From Marthasterias glacialis (Eukaryota; Echinodermata; Asteroidea; Forcipulatida; Asteriidae), in contig OU452238.1 of the NCBI GenBank assembly GCA_911728455.2, positions 14,726,049-14,790,048 of the forward strand: DNA of 64,000 nucleotides, written 5' to 3'. The position numbers and the translations under genes are program-made. Below the pieces are notes generated by a model, which saw only the letters and a list, made by a program, of their open reading frames with translations, made no database searches and was not told the origin of the DNA. Shown piece after piece: positions 1-11,862 of this stretch; within the stretch, counting starts at the first letter, position 1, and each line of letters starts with the position of its first letter.

Positions 1-567
1 CCCATGTACAACATTGGTAACTGTCAAAGCCAAGTGTATCCAATCTTAATGTGATCCAACATGTACGTGAAATAACAAACCTGTGAAAATTTCAACTCTA
101 ATCAATCGGTAATTGGAGTCATGAGAAAATAGTGAAAGAAAAAACCTTATATGTTTTCACTGCTGAAGAACAGCGAGTTTCAGTCTCACGAGATCAAACT
201 AATTGTTTCACTCATTTCTCAAAAACTTTTCTATTTCAGGCAAAAATATTTCAAGGGAAGTTTTCCACCATGACTATCTTTATATCAAGTAAATTATGTG
301 CAAATCTGAGAACATTTTTTTTGTCAATCTTACCAATGTTTAAAAAACAAAAACAAAAACCAAACAAAAAATATCCAGAAACTACTTTACTATGTCTTAC
401 ATTAGTTTCATGATAACGATGAAGAACTCAACAGTTGCTTAGATTTAATGGACATATTTTCTTAATAAAAAATATAAGCATCAATATGCAAAAGAGCTTG
501 GTAGAACTTTTCTGGCTGTCAGATGTCCCCATAAATGAAATCCCACACAAAATGACAGCATACTTAC
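1..567. other. intron of the integrin beta gene at the left edge
   Basis: The integrin exon ends at 568 with a GTAAGT donor, so this stretch is the next intron. I found no further integrin exon in it. Open frames here look like chance. Confidence 0.6.
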
Positions 568-3500
568 GTTTGTATACGTTGATCAGGACACGTTGTTGCT
601 TTTATAGAGAGGGTAAAGTTGACAGTATCACCAAGTTTGAGATCTCCACATTCCTTGGACCCTGGGGTGACCTCACCTCTCAGACAATGAGCAACATATT
701 CTATTGTAATGTTCTGTGGAGCATTGTCAACGATCTCAACTTTGGATGTGATTTTCTGCATTGTTGGAACATAAGTTCAGTTAAAGACTTAAGATAAATC
801 AAGATGGTTCTTAAAGGCTTTCTTACATTGTAGGATTTTATTCATCTTTTATATTCATCCCTTGTTTTCTTTTAGTGTCACTGAGTCTTTGTGTCATTTT
901 TATTGAATCACTTTTACCACATACATGTTGATATTGTTAATTTTATTTCAAATATTAAAACATCTTACCTCATAATTTTCCTTGATCAGGTCAACAATAT
1001 TCCTTGAGTCAGCTGCCAAGACGCCAGCTGTGGCGCCCTCTATGAATCGTGTTAAATTCTGAAAAAGCAAGTTGAACATAGACTGTTGGTCAGATATTTG
1101 TTTAAAATAGAGAACTGAATGATGCCTATTTGAGACATCTTATTTATTTATTTATCTTCAGTTCTGATTGATTATGTTAAATTTAGTTATTATTACTTAA
1201 TTATAAACATGTATAAACACCTGGGACAGTTTATTCTGATTGATCGAGAGATCACGTGGCCATGTTTAAATGTGCGGTATAGACATGGTACAAAAAGTTT
1301 AAACACGGACTAAGGAAATTGAGTCAAAAGAGGGCGCTATCAGACGATTGCGCAGAGTGTGCAAATTGCTCGGCCCAGTTTAAAGTGGTAGCCCCATGAA
1401 AGTAGACGGTAGCGCACAAATTTGGCTCGCGCAAGATTGAAACTTTTGCTTGCAATTTCGAAACTTGTGCAAGGTGCTCAATATGGATAGAAATTTAATG
1501 TAGACTCAAATTGAGGTGAGCTGTCAGATTTATTCTCAACTTTTAAATGTTTTTGGATGTTTTTTCTACAGAAAGGTATTTATGAAATGGGAATAAAAGT
1601 AAGTTGAATCGGTTTTCAACAAGTTGTTTAAAAACGGTGAGGCTTGGTTCTCGATAATTTTACCTCAACTTTATCTCGGTAAAATTATCGAGAACCAGGC
1701 TTGACCATGTCTAAACAACTAGGTGAAAACCTCTTCACCACACTTTTATTCCCTTAGTCGAACATCACAGGTGATTAAAGTACATCTAAAATTGACTAAA
1801 ATACAAAGATAAAAAAGCATACAGATATTTACACAAGTATAAAATAAAATAAAAATGAAGTTAAGACTGATGTAGCAAGTCCAAGTGTTTAAAACATTTA
1901 TAAGAAGATGAACAGACTTACAGAGTAGATCTGAATCTCTGACAAGGTGACAGCAAAGATGGGAATGACACTGTTCTTCTGCATCTTGGAATTCAACTGA
2001 CTGATGGATGGATAATCCTACATTAAAGAAATTACAATTATTTTTATCAAGTCCATAATTATTACTTATAACACTTTCACTCCAACTGAAATGTTGCTTT
2101 TAAGAATAATATTCTCATTGGCAATAAATAGATGTTTAAAATAAAACATCTTGAGGTCACAGAGCAGGTCATCTATGAGGTCATCAATGAGGTCATACAA
2201 ACAGGTGCACTATTGAGGTTAAACCATTAATGTAACAAAGGTAATTAATTTGAATAAATTAAGGACTGCTTACCAATTCCTTGGACATGAGGTACTCAGT
2301 TGGACTTAGATGACATTTTCCATCATTGGGAGTTACAATACCACCAAGCTGTCAAAAATAAGGACTCTTTTCAATTAATGACATTCATTTAAAGAGATTT
2401 TAAGAAAGCATTCAGATCCCCACGCTCTCTTATTTAATAAACAAGCTGGAATTGTCAGTAAGTTTCTTTTGTATACACACCTTGCCATCTCCTGCATAAT
2501 GGAATGGTGCATCAGTCGTGAATATAACCAAGTGACGAGCCTGATCACGCCATCCAATCTCATTCTAGACAGATAAGAGCACAACATAAGAGAAAATGCA
2601 TCAATGCGGTCATTAATGAGATCATCAATGAGGTCGTTAATGAGGTCATTCCTGAGGTCAATAATGAGGAATAATGAGGTCATCAACGAGGTCACCTATT
2701 GTGTTATCAATAAGGTCATATATGAAGTCACCAATGTGGTCACCAATGAGGTTATCAATGATTTTATCAATGAGGTTGTCAATGAGGTCATCAATGAGGT
2801 CATCAATGAGGTCATCGATGAGGTCATCAATGAGGTCATCAATGAGGTCACCAATGAGGTTATTAATGATTTTATCAATGAGGTTGTCAATGAGATCATC
2901 ACTGAGGTCATCAATGAGGTCACCAATGACGTTATCAATGAGGTCATCAATGAGGTCACCAATGAGGTTATTAATGATTTTATCAATGAGGTTGTCAATG
3001 AGGTCATCAATGAGGTCACCAATGACGTTATCAATGAGGTCATCAATAATGAGGTCATCAATGAGGTTATGAATAAGGTCATCCATGAGTCAAGCATACC
3101 AGACATATACCACATATCTTGAGTCTGACATATAATAACACTATACAGATTGACTCCAAACTAACATGGACTAGACTTGATTGTAACTAGTGACTTATCT
3201 AAAAGTCATCGAAATGTCTTGGAAATCCAATCACATCTTATTAAATAATAGAACATACCGTACACACAGTAACTTGCATAAGAGCATCCAATCCACCCTC
3301 TGGTGCATCCAGGTTACCTGAAGCATTCTGTGATCTCACAATCCTCTACAAGGTAAGATAACAAATCAAAATAGTTGCATGATGTGCAGTTATTGAAAAA
3401 TTAGTGTATAGTTGTGGAAATATCAGTTAACCTTATTTTAAGATTCAATAATTATTATTAGTTTTGTTGTTTTATTTCTCAAAAATGTGTCTTGATTTTG

Positions 3501-4381
3501 TAAAAAAAGGTGTACTGTACTGTATCTTAGACAAGAAATACTCTAAGCAAAAATGATGAACTCATCGCCATACAGCCATATGTTTTGTTTATATAACTAA
3601 GATAGTTTAAGTGTGATCAAACTTTATGCACTTTTCAAGTTTGCATTTTGCATATATGCTACTTTTGCATTGACACAATAGCAAATAGTTTGACTACTAT
3701 TACCATTAACACTTCTGAGACCAATCATTAGAATACGCCCAGATATGGCTAATATTTTCACACATTTTATTTCTTCTAAAAGTGTCTGAAAAAAAAATAA
3801 CATGAAACATAAACCAGGTTTTGTTTTAGAAACAATATATTATGTCAATAGATGCTAAATTTTTTTTTGCATCTGGGATAAAAAATATTTGTGTTTTTTA
3901 CCCATACACCCGTGTTCGTTATAAAGCCCTGTATTCTCAGTACTTTCCCAAGTCCTGTGAACAAAATCCTTAGGCATAATCCTCGAGTGGGATTCGAACC
4001 CATGACCTACGGAGATATACCATGTTAACATGGACAACATTGGAAATTGTCAATTCAGGATATAACTTTTAATTTGACCTTTTTGGTGGAGTGAAGTAGG
4101 TCACATCTTGCAGCCATTTGCGACCGCTACGGGCTATGGGTCAGTTTTAAAGCCAATCATTTTGGTTGTAACAAAATGTATTTTACTTACGGTAAAACTA
4201 TCAGTATTGTTGTCAAGGGGTAGCACATTCTTAAAACCATAGGGGGCTTCACAACCAGTGCATGGATGGAGCAACCTGTTATAAGGTAAAACAGGTAGAT
4301 CAAACAGCTACATGAGCAATTAGGAGGGGGAAAAAAACGAAATAACCTCTACAGCTTACAAAAAGAATGAAATGGCATAGT

Positions 4382-4432
<51 letters not shown>

Positions 4433-7400
4433 TGACAAGAGGAACTTACTTTGATGGAACAGTGCTAACATAAGGCATAACAGTCTTATCAACAAAGGAC
4501 CCAAATCCAAGGCGAAAATTGCTGGTGATTGCTTTCATTTCAGTCGCTACAAGACAAACCAAAAATTTGATTAATGGTTAGATACAATTTGTAAACAACT
4601 AGAGTAGAGACTGGGGTAAAAAAAACAGTGTTTCGACTTAAGGATATAAAAGTTGCTGTTAAAGCCCCAGCTCAACATTTGTAAGAAAGAAGATCATAAA
4701 TTGTCACTGTTTTACATTTTTGTATGACATGGTATAAATAGAATGATGGTAGAAAACTTTCCTTGAAATATTTCTGCCTGAAGTGTTATAGTTTTTGAAC
4801 TACAAATGAAATAATATCCAAGCTAAATTTTTGTCTCATGTAAGACCAAAGCTCTGCCTAAGAATGCGTACAAAAATGCTGAATGCATTTTCATTGTTTT
4901 CTCGAAAATGAAACAACGAAATGAGCTGAAATGTTCACAGGTTGGTTTTATTACAGATCTTGAATTGTGCAAAGAATGGAAGTAATTAAAGACACTTAAG
5001 TAATGTTGAGATGGGGCTTTAATTGTTACTCACCGAGGGAGCTCCCAAGCTCCTTCAGATTATTGAGATCATCTTCCATGGATTTTGATAAATCCATCAC
5101 ATAGTAAAGATCAACTGGATAATCCTCAGCTTGACGAACATTCAATGTTATCTCAGTCGGTAGCCCTGCAGACATAGTAGAGAAAGATTTGAATTTGTTT
5201 CCTTGAAACGTTCCTCCTAAATCAAAGATAAGTAATAACAAGTCTTCTCAAAACATAACAAACTATTTTGTCTTTCCTGACCTGGTCTGAGCTTGAGATG
5301 AACTTCTTGAGGTTTGACTTGTACTGCTCTAGATGAAGACTGACTGCCTGCATCACTAAGGGGCTCATCCTAGGGGGAGAATAAAGTGACAAAAGATCTC
5401 CAAACATGAACGTAATAAACTACTTCAATTTAACAGAAAATTGTCACAGATTCAAATAACATCCTTGTAGTTATGCTATTCTAGATACCTTAGTTTTGGC
5501 AGAAGTACCCATGGGATTACTGATATCCCTGTAGCCATTGTGCTCTAGATAACTTAATAATGTTGGAAGTGATCATGTGATTACTGATAATAAGTAGCCA
5601 CTCTGCTCTACATGTGCATACCTTGATTTTGTTGGAAGTACTCTTTGGATCACTGATATCCCCGCAATTATTCTTTTCTAGATTAGTAATGAAGTCACAG
5701 CGTGGATAACTGTTTCCATCTGCATCTTCGTACATCTGTATAAGACAATTCAATAAAAAAGTTTTAAAACCAATTAAAAGGGTCAAGGATTGAAACAGCA
5801 GCTTACATTAAACAATCCTTGGCTGGATTTCACAATGCACTGAGAACCATTTCAAGATGAGTTGTCAATAATGCCATTGTCATGCGTATTGTGACATCAC
5901 ACTTTGCAATTAAGATGGTCGGATAAGTCGGGTTAGGGTGGTTGGGTTGGCATAGTGGTATCTTTCCTCGCCTTCCACCTCTAGGACCATAGTTCGAATC
6001 CCACCAAGGGCACTATGTGGATTGGGTTTTCAGTCCCTACCTGTTGCTGTTTTCCTCAGGATGCTGCAAAAGGGTTTAAGGAAAACTGCAAACGGAAACT
6101 ACAGTTTTAATTGGCCAGAAGTGACCCCCATGGCTATAATAACTGGTTAATGGTCACATGTATTATTTACCAGTTTATGGTTATATTACTCCTAGAAGTA
6201 TTCATACCTCTGTTGTACACCATCCACACGATGGATCTAGTACGATACAAGCACCACAGGTTTTGGCATCTGAACAAATATTTGCTGAGGAAGAAAATGA
6301 AAAATGAAAAATACAGACAGTGTAAGCATCAGGTTAACATCCATGCTGATCATGAGGAGTGCATTAGTGAATTCATTTACTATCAGGTAGATTAAGGTTT
6401 GCAGTAACATCATGTCATAATCTCTACAATCAGAGCACATTCAGCCACCCTACCAAGGGTAGCACATTTTAATCAACCAAATCCAGCGGTTATGAGCTAG
6501 CAAGGCACGATGGGAAAAAGCCAGATCAATCACCCCTGGGAATGAGGTTGGAGTATATTGATCTACACTGAATAAAACAACTGGTTCTCCTCAGAGCTGA
6601 AACTACCACTTCTTATTTATTTCTTCATATCTTCAAAGCATCAATGGTCGTTTTCCATTTATCCTCGCAGTGTTGTGCATTAATGATGTAGTTTGCAAGG
6701 TCTCTGGAGCTGCATGGGTGGGGTAGTGGTGAGCCTTCAAACCCATTTCATTGTCCCAGGAACAGTTTAATAAATTGTTAAACTCAACTATTCTCTCAAT
6801 AATTTTCCAAATTACCCCCCCCCCCCCACAATTACATTAAGGTCACCCTGGTAAATTCTGAGTACTAGACCATGTCCAAGTTGGTGGCTACGGCTACATC
6901 ATTTGTAGCCGTAGCCACCAACTTGGACAACCAACTCATTACATTTGTAGCCGTAGCCGTAGTGTTGGCCGTAGCCATAGCCGCCACTTCGGATACGGCG
7001 TAGTACAGCATAACTGATACTGAGGAAAATGAAAGCAAACCACTGAATTTTAATACCAACAATATTTACTTTGTAATAAAATAAAGGAAATAAAGCGTAG
7101 ACTTACAACAACCACCAACACCAACTACCAAGTACCATACAACACTCCTCCAGGAAATAAAAGCATGGACTTTCAATAACAACAACAACAACAACCACCA
7201 ATTACCAAGTACCATACAACACTCTTCCAGTTGTTTACGCTTTAGTCGATTCTTGTGTTTCATCTATTTATTATTCTTGTCTTTTGTATTTTTGTTGTTG
7301 TTTTTGTAATGTTTAGGTCAAATAAATAATAAGATTGTAATAAGAGATTGTAAACTTACATTGTGCAAAGCATGATGTAAATGCTACTGCCATCAACGCT

Positions 7401-7453
7401 GCTTTGAAAATCAGTTGCCTTGGCAACCAGCCACTGTTTAGCATTGTCATCAT
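568..7453 (-). CDS. integrin beta subunit, 5' part of gene (13 coding exons seen)
   Basis: Cell-surface adhesion receptor subunit that pairs with an alpha chain. Exons (minus strand): 7453-7360, 6284-6208, 5735-5622, 5369-5282, 5165-5034, 4546-4450, 4275-4191, 3345-3259, 2564-2481, 2348-2274, 2017-1922, 1058-969 and 755-568. All have GT-AG ends and consistent phase, giving about 435 residues. The ATG at 7453 opens a hydrophobic signal peptide ending near SCFAQ. The Cys-rich PSI domain follows (CGAC, CGWC), then the hybrid strand with HLKLRPG. The beta-I domain carries the MIDAS DLSKS at about residues 149-153 and an adjacent ADMIDAS Asp pair. FGSFVDK, ISGNLD-like [10 protein letters not shown] and [11 protein letters not shown] are also clear. 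The last exon is hybrid-domain return. EGF repeats, membrane helix and tail lie beyond the left edge. A 5' untranslated exon must lie upstream, because a splice acceptor sits at 7467-7468 just before the ATG. Which beta paralogue it is cannot be told. Confidence 0.93.
1589..1753. repeat. imperfect foldback (MITE-like) element in an integrin intron
   Basis: A long inverted repeat. The inner arms at 1642-1664 and 1678-1700 match at 22 of 23 bases. Pairing continues outwards with interruptions through GGTTTTC/GAAAACC and GGGAATAAAAGT (1589-1600) against ACTTTTATTCCC (1742-1753). There is no coding capacity. The superfamily is not identified. Confidence 0.75.
2611..3090. repeat. 12-bp minisatellite, unit ATGAGGTCATCA, about 40 copies
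   Basis: Tandem array with unit ATGAGGTCATCA. A longer higher-order variant contains ATTAATGATTTTATCA and recurs near 2755, 2860 and 2970. It lies in the integrin intron between exons 3345-3259 and 2564-2481. Because 12 is a multiple of three, several frames on both strands are open across the array. They encode only simple repeats and are not genes. Two to three related units also occur at about 2165-2200, in the next intron. Confidence 0.95.
3868..4040 (-). repeat. tRNA-derived SINE-like copy
   Basis: On the minus strand there is a good polymerase III B box, GGTTCGAATCC (4000-3990), followed by a conserved tail. The tail sequence (cactgtatactcagtactttccc type) is found again at about 37290-37395 in an SDR intron, so it is a dispersed family. 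No convincing A box was placed. It lies inside an integrin intron. Confidence 0.6.
4386..4428. repeat. (GA)n microsatellite
   Basis: Uninterrupted GA dinucleotides, about 21 units, in an integrin intron. Confidence 0.98.
4659..5022. mobile_element. MITE family A, copy 1, with TTAA target duplication
   Basis: The element has 17-19 bp terminal inverted repeats (AAAGCCCCAGCTCAACATT at the left; its complement with one mismatch at the right) and is flanked by TTAA on both sides. A second, longer copy at 31262-31794 shares the ends and most of the body. TTAA duplications are typical of piggyBac-type and Sola3-type transposons. The size (364 bp) and lack of coding capacity mark it as non-autonomous. 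It lies in an integrin intron and its right end is 11 nt from the splice donor of the MIDAS exon. Confidence 0.85.
5930..6115 (+). repeat. tRNA-derived SINE
   Basis: A box TGGCATAGTGGT (5948-5959) and B box AGTTCGAATCC (5991-6001) at tRNA-like spacing, followed by a non-tRNA body ending in AACTACAGTTTTAATTG. A related tail, in the opposite orientation, appears near 13153-13180. It sits in an integrin intron. It is not a functional tRNA, as no cloverleaf forms. Confidence 0.7.
6873..6929. repeat. perfect 26-bp hairpin
   Basis: Arms 6873-6898 and 6904-6929 are exact reverse complements with a 5-base loop. Further GTAGCC units follow at 6944-6990. It lies in the first coding intron of the integrin gene. 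Confidence 0.9.
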
Positions 7454-8940
7454 CTCCTTATTTGGGCTGAAAGAAAAAAAGAGAGTTACCATGAGACTTT
7501 AAGATTGCTGAGTCTCGCCGGACTAATTATTATTTCCTTGTTCCGTTAAAGTAACAAATCAGAGAGCACAAATGTTAAGACATGTTTTTTTGGTTACTTT
7601 GTGGGAATAAACTAGTTGGGGCTGGCCGCTGTTAATGGACCGAACTACGGTCATTATTACACAAGTAAAAACCAGGTCCTTGTGACTTGTTATATATTTA
7701 TATTCAAGGTCTAGGTGTCTTAAAGTTGTTCCTTTTATGTGTGGTACTGTAATGTAGATGTATCTAATCTTTAACACATGTACACTACTATATTATTGTT
7801 GGTAATAACACTAGTGAGCTCTGGTCAATGCAAACAAATTTTGAAGTTGCAATTTTGGGGTTTATGTGTTGAACTATGTACCCTACACCAAAACAAGATT
7901 TTGAAAGAGCCAAAAGTTAGTTTGATTGATTGATAACTCCTTTATACTGTTTATACGAATTTTATACAATTCAATAATACATTAAATAACTTTTAGATGA
8001 AATAGCCTATTAGTTGTAAAAACACTCCTGATAAAAAACTGTCCACTTTAGTTCCTGCGTAATCAGTTTATCATAATATAAAGCAATGACCTTGATCTGT
8101 AGAAGTATTTCAAGTCATTTTTAGTAAAGGAATTCTCTGACAAGACAAAAACTTGGCATAGATTCAAAGTGACATTACACGAAAAATATTCATGTGACAA
8201 TGAAGCTTGTGGATACATGAAGTATACCTCACCATGTACAAATTAGGTAACCCCTCTTCTACATGTATGTCTGCCAATACTGCACAACAGTAACACCCAT
8301 CTTAAAGGTACTGTTCAGTACTACACTTAAACTGTACATTGGCATTGATCAATGTTGATCATGATTAATAATGGCTTGGGTTATAAAAGTAATTATCAAA
8401 TCTGTTCATTCTAAATTGTCAACCCTTTGTGATCTTTTAAACTTTAAATCTAACACTGTAACACTAACATCAAGACAGATTAATTGACAACTACATCCTT
8501 AAAGTAATCATTGGACGGGATTGACACAGTTTATGTTATTACAGAGAGTCATGTAGAAAGTTCCCATTTTATATCATTCACTTGGAATGACAAAGAGGCC
8601 TATTCCCTGGAAATACTTAATTGTAGTATCATAGAACACATCATTAATTACACAGAGGGTGATTTATCCATTTAAGGGCAGTCTGAGGGAGAGATGAGTG
8701 TGGGGTCCATTATAACTAGAAATCCAGATGACTGGTAATTGGATGATAATGTAAGCCAACTGTCAACTGTATGAGATCATTGAAGGCTCTATGATGAAAT
8801 ACATTCAGTAAGACAGAGAAAAGAATCCTCTCTGCCTCTAAGTATGAACACAGAGATGGTATAGAGCTACACGGAGCACACAGTATTACCATTTATTAGG
8901 AAGATCTTAGTATCCAGACTCTTTTCCATTCTCTGCTTGC

Positions 8941-9100
8941 AGGTCTGATACTTCATGGAGGCAACGGAGGCAATTGCCTCCGTTGCCCCTGGTCATGGCC
9001 ATGGTGCCCCTTGAATTGTTCCAATATAAATTAACAATTTCCTCATAGAGGTGCCCTTTATCAAGAAGAGAATGCCTTGGTGCCCTTGCCCTTTCAAGAA
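8941..9100. repeat. dispersed repeat with a 28-bp perfect palindrome (seed unit of the ANKAR minisatellite)
   Basis: It begins AGGTCTGATACTTCATGGAGG, runs through a 28-bp perfect palindrome at 8960-8987 (half-site GGCAACGGAGGCAA) and continues CCCCTGGTCATGGCCATGGTGCCCC-like. The same start occurs at 27312 and at 55571, where the second part is amplified into a long tandem array. Confidence 0.8.
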
Positions 9101-9863
9101 CATTTGAAGCAATCAGGCCAGTGGATTATGTACATTCAAGAATTTCAAAATGAATTTCTGCACAAACTCAAACTTGCCTGAAACTTGCCTATTCAATAGA
9201 AAGCTAGAAAGTTTTTGTGAATTCTTAAGGTTAACCTTTCGAACAAGGCAAATCTTTGCTTACTAAGGTATAAAATGGATAGCATTATGGTTATAAAATA
9301 GTGCAAGAAGTTTACTACAAGCAGTATGAGGGAATCATTCATATCGGTAAAATTGAAAGAAGAAATTGTTTTGCATGGGCATGATAAGTACTTTAATGCT
9401 CTTTTAAGAGCAATCTAATCTGTAGGTTTTTCTTTACCAAAATAGATCAAAAAATATGAATTTAAAGGAATTCAATTCAAAAGATTAATGGTTCAGAAAA
9501 AGGCATTTACAACATCCACATTACTGATCAGGATCAGCGGGCATCCATGGGTATGCACGTCACAATTATGCATGTAGGTTACCATGACAGGGCATGCTAT
9601 GATGTGTCATTGTGGGGTACTTTATCACCAGGTCACATGAGGTCAAGGAGAAACCTCAATGTTATACTATTGTACTACTTCCCCTACAGACCACTTATAA
9701 CAACAGCATTATTGTGTTACAGGGAAACAGTAGGTCTATATCGGGTGATATCAAGGATCCTAACTGCTGTCTGCTTGGATGCACAATACAGTTATTGTAA
9801 ACACCATGGAGGAAGAACCTCCATATTGCATGATGTATGTGATGGTTGAAGCTTTGCATTGTG

Positions 9864-10300
9864 TGGATGTTCCGTTCCAACTTTAGAATTGTCCCACACG
9901 TATAATTCGGAACAGTCCCAACTTGAGTGTTACAGTCTGAACGGACTAACTCCAGCTGGAATTTCCTGATAGTGATAGTCACACAGTGATCGTGATACAG
10001 TACATGAATAACCACATATAAGTTGGCCTCTAAATTGATTTTTTGATCTTTTCAAGTTTATCTCAGCTTACAAACGGCCTCCTAAGTGATATACATCTCA
10101 TGGCAAAACTTGATAAAAATTTGAGAAGAATCAATTGTTTTTGCACCGTATACACTCAACTAATTTAACCTAACCACCTAACCACCAGCAGTTGAGTTGT
10201 TCGTCCCTAGATCTCTGGATCCCAGCTACAGTTGGGCTGTCCCAACTGTAACACTCAAGTTTGGATCAGTCCCAACTGTAGTTAGGACGGAACATGGATA
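9864..10300. repeat. foldback element
   Basis: The ends are inverted copies: GGATGTTCCGT at the left and ACGGAACATGGAT at the right. The subterminal block CTTGAGTGTTACAGT is shared exactly in inverse orientation, with GTCCCAACT motifs repeated in both arms. It is non-coding and most likely a MITE. Confidence 0.7.
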
Positions 10301-11520
10301 ATGAGCAGTCAACTTTCACTAGTAAATCTTGCAGCTCACGTACAACCCTGTGCAAATCTCTCTTGGAAAGAGCTTTTGACTCCTTATTATTGTTGATTTG
10401 GTCTCCACATTTTTAACATTTGCACTCAGTTTGCTTTTCTCCTGAATACGATCAGAGCACTATCCAAGGAGATAATGTACACATGGTTGTACACCCCCAA
10501 GATTGACTCGTAATAATAGTTACTTCTTATGCTAAATGCTATTAAATGACAGTTTGTTTCCTGTGATATTTTCTTACACATTCAGAATCTAGCTTTGAAC
10601 AATTGTTCACTGGCTAGATTCTGGTTGCAAACAATACAACATGGAACAGGATAGACTACTGAATGCAACAAGTACATGACTACAGCAAGTCATCAACTAA
10701 AACCAGCACTCAAAAAATCATATGAAATGTCACCTTTATTTTTTTGTAATCTTTCTTAATTTGGCATGAAGTAATTCAAACAAAATCAAAATATCTTTAG
10801 AATGCTATCGTTTGGATGTGACCTCGCTCAAATCACTTCAACAGAAACCTAGCATACAAGTATGACATCAGGAGCTTGAACAGCGCCCTCACTGAGGTCA
10901 AAATAACTAATTGAGCTTTAACCAAAGATAAGCGATTTGGTTATTTTCGGTCATGGCCAACTTCCTTTGTTCTTGAAGTCATGGTTAGACACAATTAAAG
11001 TCATAGTACAACAAGGCAGTAAGTAATTACAAACAGGACACTGATACAGAAACTTGGACAATAAATTATTATGTTGCCAATGAATGTTCTGTTTTTTTAC
11101 TGATTAAAAACAAAATCTCATAATTCCCACTTTTAACACAATTATTACCGTTTTTATAAATTTTATCATGGCGATCAATTAGACACATTTTATTTCTGTT
11201 AAGTTTTAGAGATCAAAATTGTTGTTATTTGTTGCATTCGCCATTTGTGTGTATCTTTCTGAAAAACTTTTTTTTGCAACATAATGGTATGCTATACAAC
11301 CCAACTTAAAAACAGCATGACATGATCTATCTTTCTACCTCAGGAGAATGAAACTTGATACTATACAAGATGAAACTTCTTTTTGGAATTTTTTACTATG
11401 GATTATATTTTTGGACATACTTGATAATATAGTAAAATAGTGCATCCGTGATTTCTACCAAAATTTTGACTTTTTTATAAACTTTTGGGTCACTATCGAC
11501 AATAAACTTTTTTTCAAGCC

Positions 11521-11862
11521 TGATGATAGCACAAAGTGTGAATTTCAGAATACAGGTACTGGATCTTGCCCATTCTCATGGTGAACGGGAATACAAGTTT
11601 GTGATCGAAAATGGGTGTCCATGGGCAACGCGTGATGGCACGATCTTTATTTCATAAACCTTGATGAGTTAACTTGGCTTTGCTGTTTTCTGTATGATTG
11701 ATTAAACATCATATGAAATTAAGTGTATCGTGCCGTCACCCATTCCGATCGACACCTATTTTCAATCACCAATTTTGATTCCAGTTTACCATGAGAAGGG
11801 GCGAGATCCACGGGAACCATGTACCTCTATTCTGAAATCCACACTCTGTGCTATCAATCATT
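11521..11862. repeat. foldback element with arms of about 125 bp
   Basis: The left arm starts TGATAGCACAAAGTGTG and the right arm ends CACACTCTGTGCTATCA. Arms align as reverse complements over about 125 bp (TTCTCATGGT, GTGATCGAAAAT, GGCACGAT all shared). The centre is about 90 bp. There is no coding frame. Confidence 0.8.

Noticed and set aside
132..413. 93-codon open frame at the left edge
   Set aside because: Lies in an integrin intron on the opposite strand, with no similarity or splice support.
5948..6001. Functional tRNA gene
   Set aside because: A and B boxes are present, but no acceptor stem or cloverleaf forms and the body is SINE-like.
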